NCBI GenBank assembly: GCA_938021675.1
Contig: CALIFY010000057.1
Span: 1-51,017, forward strand
Source: an uncultured Acidimicrobiales bacterium
GTDB taxonomy: Bacteria; Actinomycetota; Acidimicrobiia; Acidimicrobiales; SZUA-35
Reading direction: 5' to 3'
Length of the DNA stretch: 51,017 bases
A program made the position numbers and the translations under genes. Of the stretch, positions 43,235 through 50,605 are shown piece after piece. The notes beneath the pieces were generated by a model. The model had not been told where the DNA came from and searched no databases. It saw only the letters and a list, made by a program, of their open reading frames with translations. Numbering within the stretch: position 1 is the stretch's first letter; the number at the start of each line of letters is the position of its first letter.

Positions 43235-45523
43235 ATGGCTTCCTTGAGTCGCTCGATGCTCCTCCAGCGCGTTCGAACCGATGCCGGCGAGCAGCGGCAG
43301 ACCTCTCTGCGTTCGATCGCTGGACTGGGGTTCGGTGCAGCCGTGTTGGTAGTCGTCGGTGGCGCGTTGGCTGGCGCCGCCGAGCCTGGCGACCCGTGGA
43401 GGTTGTGGTCGGTTCCAACGATCCCGGTCCGTCGGTCCGCCTCGATTGTTCCCGCCCTGTTCGCGTACTACGGCGGGTTGATCATTCTGGTCAGAGCATG
43501 GCTGTTGCTGCGGCGTCATCACCTCACCAACGGGATTACGGTCTCGGCGTTGGCGTTGGTGGTGTTCATGTGGGCCGCGCCGCTTCTGGTTGGCCCGCCG
43601 CTCGGCAGCCGCGACGTCTACGCATACGCGGCCCAGGGTCGGATGGCGGAACAGGGTTTCGATGTGTATGAGGCAGGGCCGGCCGAGCTCGGTGCCGACG
43701 ACCCGGTGTTGGCTCCTGTCGACCCGTTGTATCGAGAATCCCCAGTCGTGTACGGGCCGGTCTTCGTATCGTTGTCGTCGATCGTGGCCGCAGTGGTCGG
43801 GGAACATGTCGGGGCGGCTGTTCTCGCCTTCCGGTTTCTTGCCGTTGTGGGGCTGTTGGTTGCGGCGGTGGCCGTGTACGACTTGGCCCGGTCACTGGGT
43901 CGCGACCCGGTCGATGCGCTGGTTCTTGCCGTGGCCAATCCTCTCGTGCTTTTTCATCTCGTTTCTGGTGCTCACAACGAAGCGATCATGCTTAGTTTCC
44001 TCGTTGGAGGGGTGGCGATCGCGCAACGACCCCGTCTGCTCCACGTTGGAATCGCGTTGTGCGCCTTTGCCGCCGCGATCAAGTTGCCGGCCATTTTGGC
44101 GGTCGCTTTTCTGGGGTGGCCGTGGGCGGTGCAAGCCAGTAGTTGGCCGAGGCGATGTGGCCGTGTTGCTCTGGTGGGTGCCGAAGCGCTCGGTGTCGTC
44201 GCTGCCGCTGGTCGGTTGACCGGTTGGGGCTGGGGATGGGTCGACGCACTCACGAACTCCGAACCGGTCAATGCGTACCTCAGCATCACCCGCCTCGTCG
44301 GTGGTGGACTTTCGTTGGTGACCGGTTTCGACGTCGATCGCGTCTTGACCGCGGCCCGTTTCACCGGCGTGCTGCTGGCTGCGGGGATTACCTGTTTGCT
44401 ATTGCTTCGTCGACATGGGAGCTGGCCAACCGCGTTGGCTTGGAGCCTTCTGCTCTGGGCGGTGCTACATCCCACCACTCAACCGTGGTATCTCACGTGG
44501 GGGTTGATGTTGTTGGCGGCCACGTCGGCCGGTAAACGCAACCGGGGTCTTGTCGCCGGTTGCGCGGCCGCCAGCTTCGTTGTGCTTCCGATCGGGCCGC
44601 AACTCGGACTCATCGTGATGGACGACACGCGGGTCGTTACGTTGGTGTCCGCCGCGTTCTTGTTGTGTCTGTTGACGTTCAGCCCGGCCCGCGGCCGTCA
44701 ATCGCTTCACCGTGCGGACCTCGATCCGGACCTGGTAAGCATCGTGGTCCCGACTCGCCATGAGGCGGCGAACATCTACCCGTTCGTCGATGGTGTTGAG
44801 AAGTTGGCAGAAAACGATCCGGTCCTCGCCGGGCGGCGGATTGAGGTCCTGTTCGTCGATGACAGCGATGATGAGACCGCAGACGTGATCGCTGAGGTTG
44901 CGGCGGCGCCGTTGAACGATCGTGTGTCGGTCCGGCTCGCTCACCGGTCGACGTCGGAGCGTTGGGGTGGCTTGGGTGGCGCGGTCGTCGATGGGTTCAG
45001 TCTCGCTGGCGGTTCGGTGGCGGTGATCATGGACGGCGATCTCCAGCATCCGGCCGACAAGATCCCGGGGCTGGTCGCCGGAGTCGATGGCGGGGCGGGG
45101 TTGGCGTTGGCCAGCCGTCGAGTCGTTGGTGGCTCCGATGGTGATGGGCTGACGCCAAACCGGCGTCGGCTTTCCGTTGGGGCGGCTGGATTGGCGAGGC
45201 GTCTGTTTCCTGGCCAGGTCGGTCCGGTCTGCGATCCGCTGTCGGGCTTCTTCGCGGTGCGGCTCGGCGTGCTTGATCTGAACCGGCTCCAACCGGACGG
45301 GTTCAAGATTCTCATCGAGTTGTTGGTGACCCACCCGGACCTACGGGTGGCGGAGACGCCGTTCCGGTTTGCCGGTCGAACCCAGGGGGTGTCTAAGGCG
45401 TCGACGAGCGAAGGGGCCCGTTTTATCGGTCACCTCATCGATCTACGACTCCGGACGTCGGGGATTTGGGCAGGCGCTCCGGTGCCTCAGCGGGTTTTTT
45501 CCTCAATCGTCGCCCGCAGCTGA
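43235..45523 (+). CDS. Fused GT-C mannosyltransferase and GT2 polyprenyl-phosphate sugar synthase
   Basis: This 762-residue protein joins two enzymes. Residues 1-490 are a polytopic GT-C module of the MptA/MptB type: SRDVYAYAAQGRMAEQGFD (catalytic Asp128 in the first loop), VYGPVFVSL and QPWYLTWGLML, with about a dozen TM helices. Residues 497-720 are a soluble GT2 module like Ppm1/DPM synthase: VSIVVPTRHEAANIYP, VLFVDDSDDETADVI, DGDLQHPADKIPGL (DGD 600-602), DPLSGFFAVR and GFKILIELL. GT2 makes polyprenyl-phosphate mannose, which GT-C enzymes use as donor outside the membrane. One polypeptide would therefore couple donor synthesis and use. Its 3' end overlaps the convergent next gene by 89 nt. 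Confidence 0.88.
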   Translation: MASLSRSMLLQRVRTDAGEQRQTSLRSIAGLGFGAAVLVVVGGALAGAAEPGDPWRLWSVPTIPVRRSASIVPALFAYYGGLIILVRAWLLLRRHHLTNGITVSALALVVFMWAAPLLVGPPLGSRDVYAYAAQGRMAEQGFDVYEAGPAELGADDPVLAPVDPLYRESPVVYGPVFVSLSSIVAAVVGEHVGAAVLAFRFLAVVGLLVAAVAVYDLARSLGRDPVDALVLAVANPLVLFHLVSGAHNEAIMLSFLVGGVAIAQRPRLLHVGIALCAFAAAIKLPAILAVAFLGWPWAVQASSWPRRCGRVALVGAEALGVVAAAGRLTGWGWGWVDALTNSEPVNAYLSITRLVGGGLSLVTGFDVDRVLTAARFTGVLLAAGITCLLLLRRHGSWPTALAWSLLLWAVLHPTTQPWYLTWGLMLLAATSAGKRNRGLVAGCAAASFVVLPIGPQLGLIVMDDTRVVTLVSAAFLLCLLTFSPARGRQSLHRADLDPDLVSIVVPTRHEAANIYPFVDGVEKLAENDPVLAGRRIEVLFVDDSDDETADVIAEVAAAPLNDRVSVRLAHRSTSERWGGLGGAVVDGFSLAGGSVAVIMDGDLQHPADKIPGLVAGVDGGAGLALASRRVVGGSDGDGLTPNRRRLSVGAAGLARRLFPGQVGPVCDPLSGFFAVRLGVLDLNRLQPDGFKILIELLVTHPDLRVAETPFRFAGRTQGVSKASTSEGARFIGHLIDLRLRTSGIWAGAPVPQRVFSSIVARS

Positions 45524-46718
45524 CGGGGATTGCCACCAAGATCAGGTTTCGGATTACGAGTAGGGCCGCTGGGATTGGTTCGGCAAGGTTTGGTGGACCG
45601 AAGACGGCGAGTGTCGCTCCGGTCAGTACAGCAGCGGTGGCGACGAGCACCACCGTTGGGTCGGTGGCCGGTCTGCCACGGCCGGCGACGGCGGCGAAGG
45701 GAATGAGCCACAAAACGAACTGTGGCGACAGAAGCGGTGCGGTGACGAGCAGGGCCGCGGTGGCACCGAGGGTGACAACGGCCAGCCGATCGAGGTCGGC
45801 CTCGGGTTGGTCCGAACCGTGGACGGCGGAACGACGACGGTTCGAGGCCGCGAGCGAAGCCAAGGCCAGGGTGATCGTCACCGCGATGATCCGCCCCAGT
45901 AACACGAGCTGTTGATTGACGGTTCCGATTCGGAAGGCGTTGAGTTCGAAGCGCGGTTCAGCGTCGCTGAAGAGGGCGAGGACCGACCCGGGCAGGCTCT
46001 CGATATGCCACCCGGTCGTTCCCCGAAGGGAGCCGACTTGATCGATCGGGTCGAATCCGGTGTCGGCCCACACCAACCAGGTCAGGCCGAGTATCGCGGT
46101 GGAGGCGACAGCTGTAGCGGCCGCCAGCCGGCGTCCGATTCCCATCGCTCCGGCAACCACAAGCGCGGGCCACACTTTGATCATCGTGCCGACGGCTACC
46201 AGTAGGCCGAAACCGGCCGATCGAAGCCACGGCCTCGCTTGGTTGTGGCCGATGTGTTCGGCCGCCCGGTGGCGTTGGTGGTGTTCGGTCAGCACCAGGG
46301 CACTGCTTATCGCTGCTGCTGAGACGATCGTGTCGAGCCGAAGGAACCCCATCGGTAGGAGCGGTAGGCCGAGGATGAGGTAGCGCTGGGCGGTGGCGGT
46401 ATCCAACCTTCTCCAGAGCATGATGGCCACCGATAGGTCAACTACTAGCGACACACCCACCAACGCCCGATTGGTGTCGACGACGTTGCCTCCGGCCAGG
46501 AGTTCGAGCACGACTACCGAGCCGGGCGGATACTCGACGGGGTGCTCGGCCCATGGTTTTCGGTCGTCGTCGACGATTTCTTGGAACCGTTCGGCGTCCC
46601 AGCCGCGCAACTCGTCGGGGTCATCGGTCCACGGGCCGACGAATAAAACGACCGCCACTGCCAATCGAGCCGCTATGGCGACGGTCGTGACCGCGATCGG
46701 CCAACGTCGAGCACCCAT
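45435..46718 (-). CDS. GT87-like polytopic glycosyltransferase (DUF2029)
   Basis: This 427-residue membrane protein has about ten hydrophobic segments and the loop WDAERFQEIVDDDRKPWAEH then PVEYPPGSVVVLELL (the EYPP motif of polyprenol-phosphate-dependent GT-C proteins), and DPIDQVGSLRGTTGWHIESL in a luminal loop. It probably uses polyprenyl-phosphate sugars in envelope glycolipid synthesis, as the fused gene beside it would make. The ATG at 46718 gives a hydrophobic N-terminal helix; the long in-frame upstream extension crosses the nfuA gene and is not real. The stop at 45435 lies inside the GT fusion gene, so the two are convergent with an 89-nt overlap. Confidence 0.82.
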   Translation of the reverse strand: MGARRWPIAVTTVAIAARLAVAVVLFVGPWTDDPDELRGWDAERFQEIVDDDRKPWAEHPVEYPPGSVVVLELLAGGNVVDTNRALVGVSLVVDLSVAIMLWRRLDTATAQRYLILGLPLLPMGFLRLDTIVSAAAISSALVLTEHHQRHRAAEHIGHNQARPWLRSAGFGLLVAVGTMIKVWPALVVAGAMGIGRRLAAATAVASTAILGLTWLVWADTGFDPIDQVGSLRGTTGWHIESLPGSVLALFSDAEPRFELNAFRIGTVNQQLVLLGRIIAVTITLALASLAASNRRRSAVHGSDQPEADLDRLAVVTLGATAALLVTAPLLSPQFVLWLIPFAAVAGRGRPATDPTVVLVATAAVLTGATLAVFGPPNLAEPIPAALLVIRNLILVAIPVSCGRRLRKKPAEAPERLPKSPTSGVVDR

Positions 46719-46850
46719 GTCGTCAAACGATCCTAGCCAGACGAGCGTTGCTCTGTGACGGTGATTGCCCGCACCGAGTGGCGGCGAGCCTCGGAGGCAA
46801 TCGACCATGGTTTTACGGGGTCGACGGCCGAGTGGGTATCCTAAGGAGCT

Positions 46851-47612
46851 ATGAGTTCTGCGGAGTCCAGCATCGTCGACCCGGATGCCAACGGCGAAGC
46901 CTCGGGTGAGCCGCCGGTTGATGGCGAAGCCTCGGGTGAGCCGCCGGTTGATGGCGAAGCCTCGGGTGAGCCGCCGGTTGATTCGGCCGAGATCGATTTT
47001 GAACGCGCTCCGTTGAGGGTGTCGGAGGATGCGTTGGCCACCGTTCTCGATGTGCGCGCCGCTGAGGATGATCCAGCTGCTACCGCTCTTCGTGTGGCGA
47101 TTACCGGTTCGAACATGACCGAGTTCACCTACGCACTCGATTTGGTACCGATAGCCGAAGCGGCGGCCGACGACCTCGTCTACAAACAAGGTAGCCACGA
47201 CGAACTTTCGGTGATCGTGCCGGCCGCTTCTATGCCTCAGATGCGGGGCGCATCGCTGGATGTGCCAAGCAATAGCGCGGCCGGTGGACTGGTCATCCGA
47301 AACCCGAACACCCCCGACCCGTTGGCCGGGCTCGACATCGATCTGTCTGGCGAGCTGCCTCAGAAGGTGCAGGCGGTTCTCGATCAGGCCATCAACCCTG
47401 CCTTGGCGTCTCATGGGGGTTTTGCCACCCTGGTAAACATCGATGAGACGGTGGCCTATGTGACGATGGGCGGTGGGTGTCAGGGGTGCGCCGCCAGCGC
47501 GATGACGCTGCGTGATGGCATTAAGACGATGTTGATGGACGCTCTTCCTGAGATCACCGATGTCATCGACGCGACCGACCATTCAGCTGGCGAAAATCCC
47601 TTCTATTCGTAG
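46851..47612 (+). CDS. nfuA: NfuA-like iron-sulfur cluster carrier with N-terminal repeats
   Basis: This 253-residue protein has a repeat-rich N-terminus (about 15-44: three copies of GEASGEPPVD), an A-type-carrier-like domain (about 52-150) that lacks its cysteines, and a NifU C-terminal domain (about 168-250) with TMGGGCQGCAAS, the CxxC (210/213) that holds a shared [4Fe-4S] cluster. NfuA transfers clusters to client proteins. Start ATG follows AAGGAG with 2-nt spacer. The repeats are acidic and probably disordered. It is divergent from the GT87 gene. Confidence 0.92.
   Translation: MSSAESSIVDPDANGEASGEPPVDGEASGEPPVDGEASGEPPVDSAEIDFERAPLRVSEDALATVLDVRAAEDDPAATALRVAITGSNMTEFTYALDLVPIAEAAADDLVYKQGSHDELSVIVPAASMPQMRGASLDVPSNSAAGGLVIRNPNTPDPLAGLDIDLSGELPQKVQAVLDQAINPALASHGGFATLVNIDETVAYVTMGGGCQGCAASAMTLRDGIKTMLMDALPEITDVIDATDHSAGENPFYS
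46893..46982 (+). repeat. Three perfect 30-bp tandem repeats inside nfuA
   Basis: 46893-46922, 46923-46952 and 46953-46982 are identical; each adds ten codons (GEASGEPPVD). Being in frame and identical, they should vary in copy number by slippage without destroying the gene. Confidence 0.95.
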
Positions 47613-47685
47613 GTTTGCAGTCGGCTTCGGGTGCGTTCATTGCCATATGGTGTGGAGGGTTTCGGCGGCAGCGTCGGTCTCCCAG

Positions 47686-47691
47686 TAGGTT
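47686..47691 (+). promoter_or_regulatory. -10 box of leaderless unknown gene
   Basis: TAGGTT, 6 nt, then GTG at 47698. Two more GTGs occupy the spacer (47692, 47695), in frame. Confidence 0.45.
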
Positions 47692-47697
47692 GTGGTG

Positions 47698-48300
47698 GTG
47701 GATGCGCTCGACGCTGGTCGTCACCTCGCTGATCGCCATGAGCTGCGGTCCAAGGTTGATACTGATCGATCGTTGTTCGATTACGCAGAGTTGAGTTTTC
47801 CCGGTGATTGGACGCTGCGTTCGTCATTGTGTCGGCTGGCTCAACCGGAACCGGTGCGGGTCAGTGCGATTCTTGAGCTGATGCGTCGACTGGATCTCCC
47901 GTTGCATCATCTCCGGCGGGCCGTTGAGCGTTACCCGGTGGAGTGCGATAGGGCCATAGACGGTGCGGAGCCTGGTGCCCCACCCGGCCGGCCCTATGTC
48001 GACGGCCGGGCTGTCGATTTGGCCCGGTTGGTAGCCGGCGGTGCTGATGCCGCTGCGCTGGTCAGGGGATATGAGCAGCGGTGCCCGTTGGATCAGGAGG
48101 AACGGCTTGCCGTTCCTTTGCTGGCTATCGCCGTGGAGATTGAGCAGTTGGCCGAAACGTTGACCGGTTGGGCCCTTGTCGGCCCGGCCGATCCTCCGGT
48201 CGGAGCTATCGACCAGGTGTGTCTGTCGGTGGCTGGCGGCCTCGATCGTCTCGGTGTGCCGTCGGAGGTTGCCCGGCCTGGTCGATCGGGCCGGAGCTGA
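47698..48300 (+). CDS. Unknown soluble protein, about 200 residues
   Basis: The protein reads VDALDAGRHLADRHELRSK, with a helical middle (AILELMRRLDLPLHHLRRAVERYP) and a C-terminal part (RCPLDQEERLAVPLLAIAVE). Predicted mostly helical, Arg-rich, without TM helices, signal peptide or catalytic motif I recognise. Codon use is normal for the window (high-GC third positions). The start is uncertain among three adjacent in-frame GTGs (47692, 47695, 47698); the last gives the standard 6-nt gap to TAGGTT. It is convergent with the secreted-protein gene, 24 bp apart. Confidence 0.65.
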   Translation: MDALDAGRHLADRHELRSKVDTDRSLFDYAELSFPGDWTLRSSLCRLAQPEPVRVSAILELMRRLDLPLHHLRRAVERYPVECDRAIDGAEPGAPPGRPYVDGRAVDLARLVAGGADAAALVRGYEQRCPLDQEERLAVPLLAIAVEIEQLAETLTGWALVGPADPPVGAIDQVCLSVAGGLDRLGVPSEVARPGRSGRS

Positions 48301-48324
48301 GTCCTGGGTGACTGTTGTCGTTTG

Positions 48325-49230
48325 TTATGGGTTTTGGGTGGCGATGGCTTGGATTTCGGCGACGGTGACGGGGCGGGTTGAGTTTGTGGTGATGTCGGGG
48401 AGTGGGCCTCCGCAGGCGGAGTTGGAGCAGGTGTAGGCGGTGGTCCAGGTGGTGGTGAGTTCGATTTGGTGTTCGGTTATGGCTGATGATTGTTTGAATA
48501 TGGTGGTGCAGTTGGAGGGTTGGGCGTCGTCTCCTCCGATTCCGAATTGGTATGGGGTCATGTCGGCGCCGGTGCAGGTTTGGGTGTCTTCTCCTCCTGA
48601 CCAGGTGGCTAGTGCCGGGGTGGCGGTGGTGGTGACGGTGAATCCGGGGATGGATGCGATCGCTGAGACTGGTGTGTTCCATGCGGTTTCGTCGACCCAG
48701 AGGAAGGTGGGGAGTTGGGTGATGAGGGGGATGTCGTCGTCGCCGTCTGGCGAAGTGATTGGGTTGAACGCGACGACGGGGGTTCGGGCGTAGGCGTCTT
48801 GGATCATGTCTGCGATGATCGCTGCTGGTGGGGTTCCACCGTCGGGGTAGAAGGTGTAGGCGCCGATGCCGGCTGGCCCGCAGAACACGACCTGGTAGTC
48901 GACATCAAAGATCGATCCGTCGTTTATCGCAGCATCGCCGCTTCCCCCGGTGGCGAGTGGTTCCCCAGCTGGTAGCAGTTCGAATGTGCAGCCATCAAGA
49001 AACGACGGCCCGGTCGAGATCGCAGTAGTGGTTGGCCCATCAACTCCTGCCGGGAACGTACGCTCAGCGCTGGATTCAACCGCGTCGGGACGGGTGCCCG
49101 CGTTGCCGCACACGAAACACCCATCGTTGGGGTCAGGCACAGACTCCGCGGCGAGTGGACTTGCGGTTTGAATACCGGCAAGGGCGAGGATGACCGTAAC
49201 CACAACGAGGCGCAGCAAGGTGGAGATCAT
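48325..49230 (-). CDS. Secreted Cys-containing protein, unknown function
   Basis: This 301-residue protein has a signal peptide (MISTLLRLVVVTVILALAG, cleavage near ASPLAAES), then PNDGCFVCGN, a CxxC that may bind metal or form a disulfide, and several further Cys residues (TFELLPAGEP, CTGADMTPYQFG, TAYTCSNSACGG). The mature protein is rich in Thr/Pro with beta-type sequence. It has no membrane anchor. ATG at 49230 overlaps the TGA of the lipoprotein gene (49227-49229), so it is coupled to it; the lipoprotein may be a partner. I do not recognise a family. Unusually C-rich codons on the minus strand show as G-runs on the plus strand at 48310-48720. Confidence 0.7.
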   Translation of the reverse strand: MISTLLRLVVVTVILALAGIQTASPLAAESVPDPNDGCFVCGNAGTRPDAVESSAERTFPAGVDGPTTTAISTGPSFLDGCTFELLPAGEPLATGGSGDAAINDGSIFDVDYQVVFCGPAGIGAYTFYPDGGTPPAAIIADMIQDAYARTPVVAFNPITSPDGDDDIPLITQLPTFLWVDETAWNTPVSAIASIPGFTVTTTATPALATWSGGEDTQTCTGADMTPYQFGIGGDDAQPSNCTTIFKQSSAITEHQIELTTTWTTAYTCSNSACGGPLPDITTNSTRPVTVAEIQAIATQNP

Positions 49231-49835
49231 GTTGCGGCGATCTCGCATTCGGTGGGGGTGTCTTCTAGAAGGCTTGAGTACCACTCTGTGACCTTCCAGC
49301 CATCATCGGTGAGCACGACTAGGAACTCGCTGGTGGTGAGATAGGTCGGATCCTCTGTTCCCACTACTTCTTGAGTCTCGTTGTCGATGAACTCGACGTC
49401 TGATCCGATGCAGGCGTCGAGGGCTCCTTCACCTGCTTCAAGGTCTACTTCGATTCCGGTGACCTCTATTTGTTGGCCTCCTCGACTTCTCGCAATGCGC
49501 CCTTGGGATTCGATCTCGTCGGCGTATTCGATGGCGCGTTGCCGGGCAAGACCGGTGAGGTATTCAACGCGAATTCCCTCCTGACCTTGAGAGCTGTCAT
49601 ATGGCTCCAGGTACCATTCGGTGACGAGTTGTTCGATCTCGGCTTCGGCCTTGTCCTGCTCGGAGAGGGCGGTGGTGGTTGGGGCTGTGGTTGTTGTGGT
49701 GGTTTCGACCATTGTGCTGGTCGTTGATGTGCTGGGCGAGGCTGCGGTTTCGTCGGTGGGGTCGCTGGAACAAGCCCCGAGGACCAGAACACTAAAAGCC
49801 GCGACTGCTACGAATATGTGTTTTCCCGCCACCAT
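49227..49835 (-). CDS. Lipoprotein, NTF2-like fold suspected (copy 1 of tandem pair)
   Basis: This 202-residue lipoprotein has a lipobox LVLGAC (C22), a Thr/Ser-rich linker to about 57, and a domain of about 140 residues: EQLVTEWYLEPYDSSQG, GQQIEVTGIEVDLEAGEGAL and LVVLTDDGWKVTEWY. The GWKVTEWY ending and strand pattern suggest an NTF2/Mce-associated fold, though this is inferred. -10 TATCAT lies 7 nt before the ATG. It is followed by the coupled secreted-protein gene, and a diverged paralogue lies 200 bp upstream. Confidence 0.8.
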   Translation of the reverse strand: MVAGKHIFVAVAAFSVLVLGACSSDPTDETAASPSTSTTSTMVETTTTTTAPTTTALSEQDKAEAEIEQLVTEWYLEPYDSSQGQEGIRVEYLTGLARQRAIEYADEIESQGRIARSRGGQQIEVTGIEVDLEAGEGALDACIGSDVEFIDNETQEVVGTEDPTYLTTSEFLVVLTDDGWKVTEWYSSLLEDTPTECEIAAT

Positions 49836-49842
49836 GGTCTAA

Positions 49843-49848
49843 ATGATA
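49843..49848 (-). promoter_or_regulatory. -10 box of leaderless lipoprotein copy 1
   Basis: On the minus strand TATCAT, 7 nt (TTAGACC), then ATG (49835). The copy 2 promoter is the homologous sequence. Confidence 0.55.
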
Positions 49849-50035
49849 GGCCGTCGAAATGCCCACAAAACGGTGGACAGATGTTTATCACTGTCGGTGG
49901 TGGTCTCGAAGTCGTGATGTAAGGCCCAGGCTTGTGAAAAATGTCATTCTTTTGGTTCTTTGACCGGACATTCAGTATTGGGTCGGGAATAGTGCGCGTA
50001 CTTTACACTCCGTCACGAATGCAAGGGTGTGGATT

Positions 50036-50605
50036 TCATTGTTCGGTGAATTCGCATTCGACCGGATCGCCCGTGGCCCGGCTCGGGTACCACTCGTCAA
50101 TCTTCCAGCCGTCGTCGGTCAGCTCAACCAGGAACTCTCCGGTGCTGAGGCTGTTCGGATCATCTGAACTCAACACTTCTTCGGTCTCGATGACAACAAC
50201 CTCGCTATCTGATCCGTTGCACACGTCGACGGCGCCGGTACTGGCTTCGAGGTCTACTTCAACACCGATGACCTCTATTCGCTCACCCCCACCACTCCGT
50301 ACAAGCTCTCCTCTAGACGTCAACTCATCAACAAGTTCGATGATTCGCTGCCGGAGAAGACCGGTCAGATTCTCAGTACGGTTCCCGCCCACGCCGTTCG
50401 AAGTATCAAATGGTTGCAGGTACCAGTCGGTGACGAGTTCTTCGATATCGGCTTCGGCCTTTTCTTCCTCGGGCACTGTGGTGGTCGTCTCGGGGCTGTG
50501 GCTGATGTGGCACTGGGCGAGGCGGCGGTTCGGATCGCTCGAACAGGCTCCGAGCATCAACGTGCTACAACCGACTGCTACCACTATGCGTGTTCCCGCC
50601 GCCAT
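50036..50605 (-). CDS. Lipoprotein, NTF2-like fold suspected (copy 2 of tandem pair)
   Basis: This 189-residue paralogue of the downstream lipoprotein has the lipobox LMLGAC (C21) and the same domain: IEELVTDWYLQPFDTSNG, IEVIGVEVDLEASTGAVDVC, LVELTDDGWKIDEWYPSR. The linker differs: after SSDP it reads NRRLAQCHISHSPE, while copy 1 reads TDETAASPSTSTT. Read one frame over, the same DNA gives TAASPSATSATAP, so a pair of compensating indels has reframed the linker in copy 2. -10 TACCAT is 7 nt before the ATG. The promoter sequences of the two copies are also similar, so the duplication included the 5' flank. Confidence 0.78.
   Translation of the reverse strand: MAAGTRIVVAVGCSTLMLGACSSDPNRRLAQCHISHSPETTTTVPEEEKAEADIEELVTDWYLQPFDTSNGVGGNRTENLTGLLRQRIIELVDELTSRGELVRSGGGERIEVIGVEVDLEASTGAVDVCNGSDSEVVVIETEEVLSSDDPNSLSTGEFLVELTDDGWKIDEWYPSRATGDPVECEFTEQ

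Noticed and set aside
45435-47582. 715-codon minus-strand frame spanning the GT87 gene and nfuA
   Set aside because: The part beyond 46718 is antisense to nfuA, including translated repeats of the 30-bp unit; only the 427-residue membrane protein is real.
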